The notes under the pieces: generated by a model | Told to the model about the DNA's origin: nothing | Database searches by the model: none | What the model saw: only the letters and a program-made list of their open reading frames with translations | Made by a program: the position numbers and the translations under genes | DNA from: Pyrinomonadaceae bacterium | GTDB lineage: Bacteria > Acidobacteriota > Blastocatellia > Pyrinomonadales > Pyrinomonadaceae | Direction of reading: 5' to 3' | NCBI GenBank assembly: GCA_025922875.1 | Contig: JAICGZ010000010.1 | Coordinates: forward strand, 1-47,789 | DNA: 47,789 bases | In this document: positions 1 through 9,300 of the stretch, piece by piece | Position numbering within the stretch: the first letter of the stretch is position 1 | How the letters are laid out: each line of letters opens with the position of its first letter

Positions 1-329
1 AAGTGCAGCGACACGTATGGTTCGTCGCCGATCACCCAACTGTCGTGCGGAGTGGCTGGAATATAAAACAACTGTCCCGGCGTAAGCTCGACGATCTCTC
101 CACCGGACATCACGGCCACGGCGCGACCTGAGATCACTGAACCCACGTGCTCGACTTCACACAGAGCGGCGCCGGCTTGAGGAGCAACATGCACGGACCA
201 CTTCCATCCCGGTTGGTAGGTAGCTCTGCCGATTGTCAGCCCGCCGATTTTAACGATCTCGAACTTCCCCTTTTCGAATACTCTCGTTTCATCCGGCTGT
301 TCAAAGCTTTTGAGTATTGCATCAGTCAT
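1..329 (-). CDS. Cupin-domain protein, C-terminus beyond window edge
   Basis: The visible 109 residues start at an ATG preceded by a GAGGA ribosome binding site (just after 329, read on the minus strand). The sequence reads like a small one-domain cupin: an opening strand ending in KIGGLTIGRATYQPGWKW, then HV and an E-H pair (CEVEHVGSV), a glycine-rich turn (VMSGGEIVELTPGQLFYIP) and a second conserved box with PHDSWV. These match the two cupin motifs that normally bind a metal with His/His/Glu and a later His. Substrate unknown: such cupins may be sugar or small-acid isomerases, dioxygenases or sensors. The gene lies 9 nt downstream of the acetyltransferase on the same strand and is probably co-transcribed with it. 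The family call is fairly secure, the function is not. Confidence 0.7.
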   Translation of the reverse strand, partial: MTDAILKSFEQPDETRVFEKGKFEIVKIGGLTIGRATYQPGWKWSVHVAPQAGAALCEVEHVGSVISGRAVAVMSGGEIVELTPGQLFYIPATPHDSWVIGDEPYVSLH

Positions 330-338
330 ATTTATTCC

Positions 339-827
339 TCATACGGTTGTACTGCGACGTTCAAAGAGCAATGTGTCGCGCCAGACGCCATTCAATAGTC
401 CGATTCGTTCGCGTCTTCCTACTTCGCGAAATCCACACCGCAGATGTAATTTCAAGCTGGCGGCATTTTCCGGGAAGATCGATGCCTGGAGTGTCCAAAT
501 ACCATTTTTCTCAGACTCATCGATGAGTGCTTCAAGCAACGCACGGCCAACGCCCTCGCCTCTCGCACTTTCAGTCACGGCGACAGTCAACTCTGCAACG
601 CCGCGATAAACGTTTCGCTTCGATACGGGACTCAACGCCGCCCAACCCAAGATCCTGTTCCCATCTCGCATCACCAATCGCGCGACTTGCAGGTGAGCCT
701 CGTCCCACTTATCCCACGACGGAGCATCCGTCTCGAAAGTGCTGTCGCCAGTAGCGATGCCTTCAAGATAGATCGACCGCACTTGCTCCCAGTCGCTCGC
801 TTTCATCTGATCGATTGCGTGGTTCAT
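339..827 (-). CDS. GNAT N-acetyltransferase, phosphinothricin acetyltransferase-like
   Basis: A 162-residue single-domain GNAT enzyme that should transfer acetyl from acetyl-CoA to a small amine. The acetyl-CoA loop is visible as ARGEGVGRALLEAL (the R/Q-x-x-G-x-G/A pattern), followed by the typical GIWTLQASIFPENAASLKLH segment and CGFREVGRRERIG. The end, with NGVWRDTLLFERR, is characteristic of the Pat/Bar/MnaT subgroup, which acetylates phosphinothricin, methionine sulfone or related amino acids. The natural substrate is unknown. I chose the ATG at 827; a TTG 27 nt upstream would overlap the preceding gene. With the ATG start it begins 4 nt after the stop of the hydrolase-like gene, so the genes are probably one transcript. 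Confidence 0.8.
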   Translation of the reverse strand: MNHAIDQMKASDWEQVRSIYLEGIATGDSTFETDAPSWDKWDEAHLQVARLVMRDGNRILGWAALSPVSKRNVYRGVAELTVAVTESARGEGVGRALLEALIDESEKNGIWTLQASIFPENAASLKLHLRCGFREVGRRERIGLLNGVWRDTLLFERRSTTV

Positions 828-831
828 AGCG

Positions 832-1410
832 TTACGGCTTCGCCCATTCGACAACCAGGTCGACCCATTCCTTCAACGGTTTGTACAAGACGGCGTGGCC
901 AGTCCCAACCTTCAGGACAACCTCCTTACGCCGGTTGAGTCCACTTGCCTTATCAAAGAACTTCTGACACGTCTCACCAAACTCATCATTTATGTCATAG
1001 ATCGACAGCACATTACCGTACAAGTCGATTTGGAAATTCTGATCAACCCAGTCGTTGCAGTTAGACATGACGACGAAGTTAACGTCTTTATTTCGGAGCA
1101 GAGTTGAAACGCGCATTGTGATCACAGACCCTTTCGAGGCGCCGAGAACCGTGATATGTGACGGCGGCGCGCCCGCATTGATAAGAGTGTTGACCTGTTG
1201 GACCACCTTGTTTGCATACTGATTCACGTCCGTGTCTTTCGCACGCGCTTCGCTTATTACGGCAAAGCCTCTGCCGGCTAATGTCCTTAGTATCTCTTCG
1301 TATTCGTAAACGCCATACCTCGGATCGGTTGGCCGGATGCCCTGATTCTCGATTATCCGCCCGTGCAGGTAGAACAAGTAGCTCGCTTTCGTTTCAATCG
1401 TCGCGGGCAC
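832..1410 (-). CDS. Alpha/beta-hydrolase-like protein with uncertain start
   Basis: About 192 residues. The core starts with a strand and an oxyanion-type segment, ASYLFYLHGRIIENQG, and contains a nucleophile-elbow-like ITVLGASKGSVIT with Ser in GASKGS. A later Asp (IYDINDE) and a His near the end (VGTGHAVLYKP) could complete a Ser-Asp-His triad. It is short for the fold and has no clear cap domain, so it is probably a small esterase-like enzyme; substrate unknown. No ATG exists in frame upstream before the TGA at 1474-1476. The start given is a GTG with a poorly spaced AAGGA. Homologous proteins are often exported, but the segment upstream here carries no signal peptide. The N-terminus is therefore unresolved and may be damaged. 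Confidence 0.6.
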   Translation of the reverse strand: MPATIETKASYLFYLHGRIIENQGIRPTDPRYGVYEYEEILRTLAGRGFAVISEARAKDTDVNQYANKVVQQVNTLINAGAPPSHITVLGASKGSVITMRVSTLLRNKDVNFVVMSNCNDWVDQNFQIDLYGNVLSIYDINDEFGETCQKFFDKASGLNRRKEVVLKVGTGHAVLYKPLKEWVDLVVEWAKP

Positions 1411-1653
1411 ATCCTTGAGTACGACACCTTGAACGTTGGAATTATTCGAAGTTGGCGTGTTTGCACGAACAGATCATCTCTGCCAATGCATCGATCTTGT
1501 CTTCAGTGGTTGTCGTTTGAGAGAGTTGGTTAGATGAGGTGTTTCTTCGCGCGTAGTTGCGCTACCATTAGTCGTAATCTTCATCCTTTCTTGGAAGGTT
1601 GAGGGTTTAGGGTCGGCTTCGTGTTGTAGCACAAGTCGGCCCGCTTCTTTTTG

Positions 1654-1684
1654 AGTGCCGGCACTATAACACAGTTCACACTGT
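1654..1684. promoter_or_regulatory. Two palindromes in the divergent region 1411-1762
   Basis: The 352-nt space between the hydrolase-like gene and the cyclase gene has no convincing gene. It contains a perfect 12-bp palindrome, AGTGCCGGCACT, at 1654-1665 and, six bases later, ACAGT-TCAC-ACTGT at 1671-1684. Their spacing, about 80-110 nt before the cyclase start, fits dimeric regulator sites. No strong sigma-70 promoter is evident. A 36-codon minus-strand frame at 1474-1584 ends in frame just upstream of the hydrolase and may be noncoding. Confidence 0.35.
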
Positions 1685-1762
1685 TCACTCTGGAATTTCT
1701 CGATGTAATGACTTAAAAATACTGGCTGGTCCAAAGTCTTCGTGAAGCTTAAAAGGAGAACC

Positions 1763-2713
1763 ATGAGAATTCATTCTGCGGCAAAGCTGTGTGTTCTGTT
1801 GTTAGCGTTCACCATCGGCGCACATGCCCAGCAAAAACCTTGTCTAACGGCTTCGAAGTTTGGCCCTGACGATCAAATCGGCAACCTCAATCACGTCACG
1901 CCTGCGAAGACGCTTGCTGCAACCAGACTCGTCACAAAAGGCAAGACTTATCGTCTCGGTATCGAGACGAATAAGGACACGCCCGCTTATCCGCCGCGCA
2001 CTTTCGCGATTACGATAGTTCAGCCAAGCCAGGTCGCAGGCGGCTCGCTTGGTCCAACGAAAACGACGTACAACGACGACATGATTACCGGATGGTTAGG
2101 AGTTGGTTCGCAACTCGATGGACTGGGCCACATCGGCATCGACAATCTTTATTACAACTGCAACAAGGCCGCCGATTTCGCGATGACTGACGGACTTAAG
2201 AAACTCGGAGTCGAGCACGTTCCCGCGATAGCAACGCGTGGTGTGCTGCTTGATATGGCTGGTTACTTCAATACCGACATTGTCAAAGAAGGCACCGCAT
2301 TCAACCGCGCCGAAATCGAAGGCGCGATGAAACGTCAGGGCATCACCTCGATTGAAAAGGGCGATGTTGTTTTGTTCTATACCGGATGGCTCAAGCTTCT
2401 CGGTAAGGACAACAAACGTTTCGGTTCGGCTGCACCAGGACTGGGGCGTGAAGGTGCGAAGTATCTCGCGTCGTTGGAAGTGGCGATCGCCGGCTCTGAT
2501 ACGTGGAGCTTCGAGGTGATTCCGTTTGAAAAGGATGTAGGCGTTTTTGAAGTCCACCAGATCCTGATTCCGCTCAACGGCATTCACATACTCGAGAATA
2601 TGAATACCGAAGAGATGGTGAAGGACCAGGCGTGGGAATTCCTGTTCACGCTCGGTCCGGCACGGATCACGGGCGGTGTGCAAGCGATCGTAAATCCAAT
2701 TGCGATTAAGTAG
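1763..2713 (+). CDS. Exported cyclase-family (kynurenine formamidase-like) hydrolase
   Basis: A 316-residue protein of the putative cyclase family (PF04199), metal-dependent amidases and lactonases related to kynurenine formamidase. The ATG is preceded by AAAAGGAG at good spacing; an upstream GTG is less likely. Residues 1-22 form a signal peptide ending AHA before QQKP, so the enzyme is probably periplasmic. The conserved GSQLDGLGHIG segment around residues 115-125 corresponds to the family's S-x-x-D-x-x-x-H metal box. GDVVLFYTGW and the late IAGSDTWSFEV and VHQILIPLNGIHILENM segments are also typical. The exact substrate is unknown. It is followed by a 13-bp hairpin and a peptidase gene on the same strand. 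Confidence 0.75.
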   Translation: MRIHSAAKLCVLLLAFTIGAHAQQKPCLTASKFGPDDQIGNLNHVTPAKTLAATRLVTKGKTYRLGIETNKDTPAYPPRTFAITIVQPSQVAGGSLGPTKTTYNDDMITGWLGVGSQLDGLGHIGIDNLYYNCNKAADFAMTDGLKKLGVEHVPAIATRGVLLDMAGYFNTDIVKEGTAFNRAEIEGAMKRQGITSIEKGDVVLFYTGWLKLLGKDNKRFGSAAPGLGREGAKYLASLEVAIAGSDTWSFEVIPFEKDVGVFEVHQILIPLNGIHILENMNTEEMVKDQAWEFLFTLGPARITGGVQAIVNPIAIK

Positions 2714-2721
2714 TTATCCAT

Positions 2722-2750
2722 AGATTACGCAGAGTTGCTCTGTGTAATCT
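2722..2750. terminator. Hairpin of the AGATTAC repeat family after the cyclase gene
   Basis: AGATTACGCAGAG at 2722-2734 pairs with CTCTGTGTAATCT at 2738-2750 across a 3-nt loop, with one G-U pair. It begins 9 nt after the cyclase stop. No T-run follows, so it may be a processing or attenuation hairpin rather than a classical terminator. The sequence is closely related to the hairpin at 45309-45347, indicating a dispersed repeat. Confidence 0.55.
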
Positions 2751-2790
2751 GTGGAATCTGTGGTTAGTGATGATGGCTTGTGGAGAACCT

Positions 2791-3840
2791 ATGAAAAAAT
2801 TCCTCCTGTTGATTCTCGCGATGCTTGTTCTGCAGGCATGCGCCCGTGAAACACCGTCAGATCAAGTGCTCACATTTACTATTCCCGCATCGCCTTATCT
2901 GAATTACTCGGGACGCGACGATGTACTGAGCGGCGGAGTCAAGATGATTCCAATCACGACGCCTAAGGGTGTGTTCCGCGTGTGGACCAAACGAGTCGGT
3001 AACAATCCGAAAATCAAAGTGCTGCTGTTGCATGGTGGACCAGGAGCGACGCACGAGTACCTGGAAGCACTCGATAGCTACTTTCCGGCGGCGAGCATTG
3101 AATATTATTACTACGACCAACTCGGTTCGGCGTACAGCGATCAACCGAAAGAGCCGGAACTGTGGGAACTGCCGCGTTTCGTCGAGGAAGTTGAGCAGGT
3201 GCGACAAGCACTCAAACTCGAAAAGAGTAATTTCTATCTCTTCGGCCATTCATGGGGTGGGATACTGGCGATGGAGTATGCGTTGAAGTACCAGCAGCAC
3301 CTGAAGGGACTGATCATCTCGAACATGATGGCGAGTTGTCCTGCGTACAATGAGTACGCGACCAAAGTGTTGATGCCGTCGATGGACCAAAAGGTCCTGG
3401 CTGAGGTCAAGGAGCTGGAGGCGCAGAAAGACTTTGCGAATCCGCGTTACATGGAGTTGCTAATCCCAATGCATTACGAGCATCACATCTTGCGCATGCC
3501 TTACGAAGAGTGGCCGGAGCCGGTGACCCGCGCTTTCAAACACATCAACGCTGACATCTACATCCCGATGCAGGGACCAAGCGAACTCGGACTCAGCGGC
3601 AAACTCCTCAACTGGGACCGCACCAACGATCTACCAAAAATCAATGTCCCCACACTCGTCATCGGCGGGAAATACGACACGATGGACCCCGCACACATGG
3701 AGATGATGTCGAAGAAAGTACAGAAAGGCCGCTACCTCTTCTGCCCCAACGGCAGCCACATGGCGCTCTACGACGATCAGAAGACTTACGTCGAGGGTCT
3801 AATCAAATTCATCATCGACGTCGACCACGGCCAGTTTTAG
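2791..3840 (+). CDS. Proline iminopeptidase-like S33 lipoprotein
   Basis: A 349-residue alpha/beta hydrolase of peptidase family S33. The ATG at 2791 has GGAGA upstream. The first 17 residues form a lipoprotein signal with lipobox LQAC (Cys17), so the enzyme should be membrane anchored on the periplasmic side. The oxyanion motif HGGPG is present, the nucleophile elbow is GHSWGG (Ser154), and a late GGKYDTMDP and NGSHM supply the acid and His of the triad. S33 enzymes release N-terminal residues, often proline, from peptides; related ones hydrolyse other amides or esters. It is convergent with a cytosolic prolyl aminopeptidase gene, so two related enzymes with different locations sit side by side. 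Confidence 0.8.
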   Translation: MKKFLLLILAMLVLQACARETPSDQVLTFTIPASPYLNYSGRDDVLSGGVKMIPITTPKGVFRVWTKRVGNNPKIKVLLLHGGPGATHEYLEALDSYFPAASIEYYYYDQLGSAYSDQPKEPELWELPRFVEEVEQVRQALKLEKSNFYLFGHSWGGILAMEYALKYQQHLKGLIISNMMASCPAYNEYATKVLMPSMDQKVLAEVKELEAQKDFANPRYMELLIPMHYEHHILRMPYEEWPEPVTRAFKHINADIYIPMQGPSELGLSGKLLNWDRTNDLPKINVPTLVIGGKYDTMDPAHMEMMSKKVQKGRYLFCPNGSHMALYDDQKTYVEGLIKFIIDVDHGQF

Positions 3841-3870
3841 TGCACAGGATTGACATGATTATCAGGATGA

Positions 3871-4836
<966 letters not shown>

Positions 4837-4888
4837 TTATCGTGGTAGATCGTCCACGTCTGCAAACCAAACAATGAGAGGTAAACAC

Positions 4889-5278
4889 TTGAGCAATCTC
4901 GATGCAGTGAAGAAAGTTTATGACGCATTCGCCAAAGGCGACATCCCGACGGTGCTTGGTTCCTTGAGCGCTGATATCGATTGGACGGAAGCCGAAGGAT
5001 TCCCCTACGCCGGAACGTACCACGGGCCTAGAGCAGTGCTCGAAGGTGTCTTTATGCGATTGGGATCGGAGTGGGAAGGATTTGCCGCGGTGCCTCATGA
5101 ATTCATCGACGGTGGAGATACCGTCGTTTCGTTAGGCAAATACAGCGGAACGTACAAGCGTACCGGCAAGAGCTTTCAGGCAGACTTCGCACACGTTTGG
5201 AAAATGAGGGACGGAAAAGCCATCCGCTTTGTGCAGTACGTCGATACGCTTGTCGTTCACCGGGCGCTGCAAGCCTGA
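4889..5278 (+). CDS. SnoaL-like NTF2-fold protein
   Basis: About 129 residues with the NTF2/SnoaL fold: an N-terminal helix (NLDAVKKVYDAFAKGDIPTVL), the aromatic-acidic DIDWTEAEGFPYAGTYHGPRAVLEGVF segment, and strands ending in FQADFAHVWKMRDGKAIRFVQYVDT. Members include polyketide cyclases and ketosteroid isomerases, but many only bind ligands; this one's role is unknown. I prefer the TTG at 4889 because GAGAGG lies about seven bases upstream and homologous proteins usually start right at SNL. The ATG at 4874 is an alternative without a ribosome binding site. The gene converges with the next, separated by only 2 nt. Confidence 0.7.
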   Translation: MSNLDAVKKVYDAFAKGDIPTVLGSLSADIDWTEAEGFPYAGTYHGPRAVLEGVFMRLGSEWEGFAAVPHEFIDGGDTVVSLGKYSGTYKRTGKSFQADFAHVWKMRDGKAIRFVQYVDTLVVHRALQA

Positions 5279-5280
5279 GA

Positions 5281-5742
5281 CTACTCTCGCGCCACAACTT
5301 GCGTGTTCTGAAACGCGGCGATGGTCCATCCGTCTTTCTCTTTCGTCATGAACAGCGTAAGCATCGCCTCGGTTGTGAGTTCCTTCGTGGGACCATTCCG
5401 ACGTCCGATCACATGGACGACGGCGACGTCAGGTCGAAGAAACCGGATCTGTTTGACGGCGAGAGTGATTGTCGTGTCTTTGTAGATCGTGTCGAAGATT
5501 CGCTGATGCGCGGTTTCGATTACAGACCGGCCTTTGATGTACATGCCGTTAATGACGACGTAATCCGCATCTTCCGCGAAGGGTTTAGCGAAGAGCGCTC
5601 CACTCTTCGTGTTCCATCCCGTTTCCAGTTGCTTCACGTGCTCGCGAATAGCCGCTTCATCTGGCGCGTGGCTACTCTGCGTTGATAACGGTTGGGCAGA
5701 CTGTGCCAGCATAAACAACGTCAAAAACACTAATGATTTCAT
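5281..5742 (-). CDS. Exported SgcJ/EcaC-type NTF2-like protein (DUF4440)
   Basis: A 153-residue protein with an N-terminal signal peptide (MKSLVFLTLFMLAQSAQP) and a good GGAG site before the ATG. The remainder matches DUF4440/SnoaL-like proteins: AIREHVKQLETGWNTKSGALFAKPFAEDADYVV, then a GRSVIETAHQRIFDTIYKDTTITL segment and the closing GWTIAAFQNTQVV. These proteins use the cone-shaped NTF2 fold and often act as small binding proteins or unassigned enzymes. It lies back to back with a second NTF2-like gene of the opposite strand, which could be chance or a related pair. Function cannot be inferred. Confidence 0.75.
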   Translation of the reverse strand: MKSLVFLTLFMLAQSAQPLSTQSSHAPDEAAIREHVKQLETGWNTKSGALFAKPFAEDADYVVINGMYIKGRSVIETAHQRIFDTIYKDTTITLAVKQIRFLRPDVAVVHVIGRRNGPTKELTTEAMLTLFMTKEKDGWTIAAFQNTQVVARE

Positions 5743-5832
5743 CTTATTCTCCTTCTTGTGCTTGTTCGTGGCTCATTTCAGTAAGCGACGAATAACAAGC
5801 AAAGCGGCCAACCCATCACGAAAATTTTTTGT

Positions 5833-5847
5833 TAGAATTCGCGCCCG
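5833..5847 (+). promoter_or_regulatory. Extended -10 element directly before the sigma-factor start
   Basis: TGTTAGAAT, an extended -10 pattern (TGnTAGAAT, hexamer at 5833-5838), ends 9 nt before the ATG at 5848. No Shine-Dalgarno sequence is present. A start about 6-9 nt downstream of the hexamer would place transcription at or next to the ATG, consistent with a leaderless mRNA. Confidence 0.4.
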
Positions 5848-6450
5848 ATGCCCGCGATTTCGCCACAGGAAGTTACACAGTTACTTGCCGATTGGAGCAA
5901 AGGCGACCGGTCCGCGCTCGATAAGCTCTTCCCTCTCGTAGACGCTGAACTCCGTCGCATCGCCCGCCGGCAAATGAGCCAGGAACGACCCGGTCACACT
6001 TTGCAGGCAACCGCACTGGTCAACGAAGCGTATCTGAAACTTGCCGGGCAGGAGGGATTCGAGTTGCAGGGCCGCGCACACTTCTTTGCGGTCTGCGCGC
6101 AAGTGATGCGTCATATTCTGATCGATCACGCACGCGCTCACGCGCGCGACAAACGCGGAGGCGGTGCAATCCAGGTTTCTCTTAATGAGACTTCGGCCAT
6201 AGTCGGAGAAAAGGCAGAAGACTTCCTCGCGCTTGACGATGCGTTACGCTTTCTCGAACGTGTTGACCCGCAGAAGGGCAAAATTGTCGAGTTGCGTTAC
6301 TTCGCCGGTTTGAGCATCGAGCAAACGGCAGAGTTATTGAACATCTCACCGCGAACTGTGAGACGCGAGTGGCAGCGTTCGAAGGCATGGCTATATCGAA
6401 TGATCACCGAAGGGACAGCAGATGAAACCCGACCGCTGGCGAAAGGTTGA
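5848..6450 (+). CDS. ECF-family RNA polymerase sigma factor
   Basis: A 200-residue ECF sigma factor of the Rhodopirellula/Acidobacteria type (TIGR02999-like). Region 2 is visible in LRRIARRQMSQERPGHTLQATALVNEAYLKLA and the HFFAVCAQVMRHILIDHARAHARDKRGGG segment, and region 4 in FLERVDPQKGKIVELRYFAGLSIEQTAELL followed by the HTH ISPRTVRREWQRSKAWLYRMI. It directs RNA polymerase to unknown promoters. Such sigma factors commonly sit beside Ser/Thr kinase genes and lack a classical anti-sigma factor. Here the kinase ATG at 6422 overlaps the sigma coding end by 29 nt, so expression is probably coupled. Control by phosphorylation is an inference from context. Confidence 0.9.
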   Translation: MPAISPQEVTQLLADWSKGDRSALDKLFPLVDAELRRIARRQMSQERPGHTLQATALVNEAYLKLAGQEGFELQGRAHFFAVCAQVMRHILIDHARAHARDKRGGGAIQVSLNETSAIVGEKAEDFLALDDALRFLERVDPQKGKIVELRYFAGLSIEQTAELLNISPRTVRREWQRSKAWLYRMITEGTADETRPLAKG

Positions 6451-9220
6451 TGAACTCTTCGAGGCCGCGCTCGAGCGTAAGCCACAAGAGCGCGCTGCAT
6501 TTCTCGATCAAGTGTGCGGTTCAGATCGAGATCTTCGTCGCGAAGTGGAGAAGATGCTCCAGTTTGACAAGCAGGCCGAAGATTTCATCCAAACTGATGT
6601 TTTCGACGTCGCTGCGAGGTTGATTTCATATCCACCTCGACCAGTTGATACTCCGAGAAAAAGGCTCGCGCCTGTCACTTCCGATTCGATCGACGATGCG
6701 AGATTCATTCCCGGCGACGTTCTCGCAGATCGCTATCGCATAGTTGGACTGCTCGGTCGCGGTGGAATGGGCGAGGTCTATCGCGCCGACGATCTCAAAC
6801 TCAAACAATCCGTCGCTTTGAAGTTCCTGCCTCAATCGCTGACGGCGAACGCCGCGGCACTGGCGCGTTTTTATCGAGAAGTAAGCGTTGCACGGCAGAT
6901 CTCACACCGGCATGTTTGTCGCGTTTACGACATCGCCGAGTACGAAGGGCAACATTTCATCTCGATGGAGTTTGTGCGTGGAGAAGAACTCTCATCGCTT
7001 CTTAAACGCATCGGTCGCCTGCCACAGGACAAGGCCGTCGACGTCGCGCGTCAGCTCTGCGCAGGACTTGCAGCCGTGCACGAACGCGGCGTCCTGCATC
7101 GCGATCTGAAACCCGCAAACATCATGTTGGACGAACACGGCGAGGTGCGCATCACCGACTTTGGTATCGCGTCACTCGAAGTGGACCAGCGCGAAGCAAT
7201 GTCGGGCACGCCGGCATACATGTCACCGGAACAACTCGAAGGACAAGAGCTGACCGCGAAGAGCGATATCTTTTCACTGGGGCTCGTGCTGTATGAAATC
7301 TTTACCGGCAAGAAGGCTTTCGAGGCTTCGACGTTAGCGGAGTTGCTCAACCTGCGACGCAGCGACACAACACCGACCAGTCCCTCGCAATACGTTCCGG
7401 AATTAGATCCGCTCGTCGAACGAGTCATCTTTCGTTGTCTTGAAAAAGATCCGGCGAAGCGTCCGGCTTCGGCGTTGCAGGTCGCCGCTGCTTTGCCTGG
7501 CGGAGATCCACTCGCGGCTGCACTTGCCGCAGGCGAGACTCCTTCGCCCGAGATGGTTGCCGCGGCGCCTAAACAAGGCGGGTTAAAGCCGGCTGTCGCT
7601 GTGTCGCTGCTCGCGTCAGTCGTCGTGTTGCTGGCGATCATCGCTTTTCTCTCGCGCTCCACGATGCTGTATCGCAAGGTTCCGTTGAACAAGTCACCCG
7701 AGGTTTTACGCGATCGCGCGAGTGAACTGGTCAAGAAGTTTGGCTACGTCGCTCCAGCCAGTGATTCTGCGTACGGCATGGGTCTCGATCGAGAGTATTT
7801 GAATTACGTCCACGAGAACGACCCATCGCCTTCGCGCTGGAACAAGTTGAGTAGCGGACAACCAGCAGCGATCTATTTTTGGTACCGGCAGAGTCTACGC
7901 CCATTCGACGTTTCGAGTGGCGCTGGTGTCAGTGAACACACGCCCGCGCGCGACATACCCGGCATGACGACTCTGACACTCGACACGCTCGGAAGGTTAC
8001 GATCATTCTACGCAGTACCGCCCCCAAAGAGTTCGGGCGCAGACTCGGCCACGCCAGATTGGTCTCTACTATTCAGCGAAAGCGGACTGGACCAGGCAAA
8101 GTTTCAACCTGTTACACCCATCTGGACCCCACCACATGAATCGACTGCACGCGCGGCGTGGGAAGGCACGTACCCCGACCAACCGGAGATCAAAATACAT
8201 GTCGAAGCTGCTGCGTTCGAAGGCAAGCCTGTTTACTTTGAAATCTTCGAAGCCTGGGATCAACCACGTGACCCACAAGCTTACCTGTCTCGATTCAGAG
8301 AGCGCGCTCTGATCATTGTGCTGCTAGCGGTGTTCATTACAGTAATGCTGGGCAGTGCACTCCTGGCGGTGCGAAACTTGAAGTTGGGCCGCGGCGATCG
8401 CAAAGGCGCCTTTCGTCTTGCCGCCTTCGTCTTCGCCATCTTCTTTCTTCGTTGGCTGTTTACCTCCCACCATGTGTTTACGATCTACGAGGCACTCAAC
8501 TTTATTTCGAGCATTCAGAACGTGCTGTTTTGGGCGTTCTTTTTGTGGGTGGTCTACATGGCATTCGAGCCGTTTGTGCGACGGCGCTGGCCCCACCGGA
8601 TCATTTCGTGGAGCCGTTTGCTCGCCGGCGGTTTTCGCGATCCGCTTGTCGGACGTGACATATTGATCGGAGCACTGTTCGGCCTTGGCGCTATTGTTTG
8701 TAATCTGTACCTGGCGAACCTGGTCCCACAATGGTTGGGCCAACTACCTCGTATTCCGTGGTTTGATTTTCCCGCGACACAGTTGTTGGGAATTCGTTCG
8801 TTTGCGCACGCCGTCATTCAGCAAACTTTCGCCGCTCTTCTTCAGGGGTTTATCCTGCTGTTCTCTCTGCTGCTCATATACATCATTCTGCGAAGAGAAC
8901 TAGTGGCTGCTTTTGCGCTTTGGTTGATCATGGCCGTAACGCTGAGCCTGACCCATGAAACTGCGGCAGCCGTGCCATTCGCCAGTGTCACGGCTTTTCT
9001 AGTTATTTGGCTGCTGTACCGTTACGGGTTACTGGCGTTAATCTCAGCGCTATTCTTCCTGCACCTGATGATCTTTTATCCCATCACCTCCGATCTCTCG
9101 GCATGGTACGCCGGTGACTTCGTATTGGGACTGATCATCTCGCTCGCGCTAGTGGGTTTTGGTTTTTATACGTCACTTGCGGGTCAACCACTCTTCCGTG
9201 GCGCCCTGCCGGACGACTGA
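6422..9220 (+). CDS. Transmembrane Ser/Thr protein kinase with large C-terminal membrane region
   Basis: A 932-residue kinase. N-terminal residues 1-60 form an acidobacterial helical lead (DRWRKVDELFEAALE). The Hanks domain spans about 105-360: glycine loop GRGGMGEVY (112-120), Lys134 (VALK), HRD at 226-228 with catalytic Asp228, Mg-binding DFG at 246-248 and the activation loop ending GTPAYMSPEQ. A first membrane helix lies near 390-410 and is followed by a ~230-residue extracytoplasmic segment. From about 650 on there is a block of roughly eight to ten hydrophobic helices, unusual for kinases that otherwise end in PQQ/TPR or beta-propeller sensors. It may sense a membrane ligand or resemble CAAX-protease-like membrane proteins, though no catalytic motif was recognised. 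It is cotranscribed with the ECF sigma gene. Confidence 0.85.
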   Translation: MKPDRWRKVDELFEAALERKPQERAAFLDQVCGSDRDLRREVEKMLQFDKQAEDFIQTDVFDVAARLISYPPRPVDTPRKRLAPVTSDSIDDARFIPGDVLADRYRIVGLLGRGGMGEVYRADDLKLKQSVALKFLPQSLTANAAALARFYREVSVARQISHRHVCRVYDIAEYEGQHFISMEFVRGEELSSLLKRIGRLPQDKAVDVARQLCAGLAAVHERGVLHRDLKPANIMLDEHGEVRITDFGIASLEVDQREAMSGTPAYMSPEQLEGQELTAKSDIFSLGLVLYEIFTGKKAFEASTLAELLNLRRSDTTPTSPSQYVPELDPLVERVIFRCLEKDPAKRPASALQVAAALPGGDPLAAALAAGETPSPEMVAAAPKQGGLKPAVAVSLLASVVVLLAIIAFLSRSTMLYRKVPLNKSPEVLRDRASELVKKFGYVAPASDSAYGMGLDREYLNYVHENDPSPSRWNKLSSGQPAAIYFWYRQSLRPFDVSSGAGVSEHTPARDIPGMTTLTLDTLGRLRSFYAVPPPKSSGADSATPDWSLLFSESGLDQAKFQPVTPIWTPPHESTARAAWEGTYPDQPEIKIHVEAAAFEGKPVYFEIFEAWDQPRDPQAYLSRFRERALIIVLLAVFITVMLGSALLAVRNLKLGRGDRKGAFRLAAFVFAIFFLRWLFTSHHVFTIYEALNFISSIQNVLFWAFFLWVVYMAFEPFVRRRWPHRIISWSRLLAGGFRDPLVGRDILIGALFGLGAIVCNLYLANLVPQWLGQLPRIPWFDFPATQLLGIRSFAHAVIQQTFAALLQGFILLFSLLLIYIILRRELVAAFALWLIMAVTLSLTHETAAAVPFASVTAFLVIWLLYRYGLLALISALFFLHLMIFYPITSDLSAWYAGDFVLGLIISLALVGFGFYTSLAGQPLFRGALPDD

Positions 9221-9300
9221 TCTATTTATAAGTAGGATCAAGTTTTTTCCGTCTTACCAAAGATGGAGACAATGGTACCGCTTTGCCTCAAACGTCGGAT

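Noticed and set aside
1474-1584. 36-codon leader peptide gene upstream of the hydrolase
   Set aside because: AGG directly abuts the ATG, so there is no proper ribosome-binding spacing, and the peptide has no family features.
7051-7734. A 227-codon minus-strand frame inside the kinase gene
   Set aside because: Ser/Ala-rich translation without domains, antisense to the kinase catalytic region.
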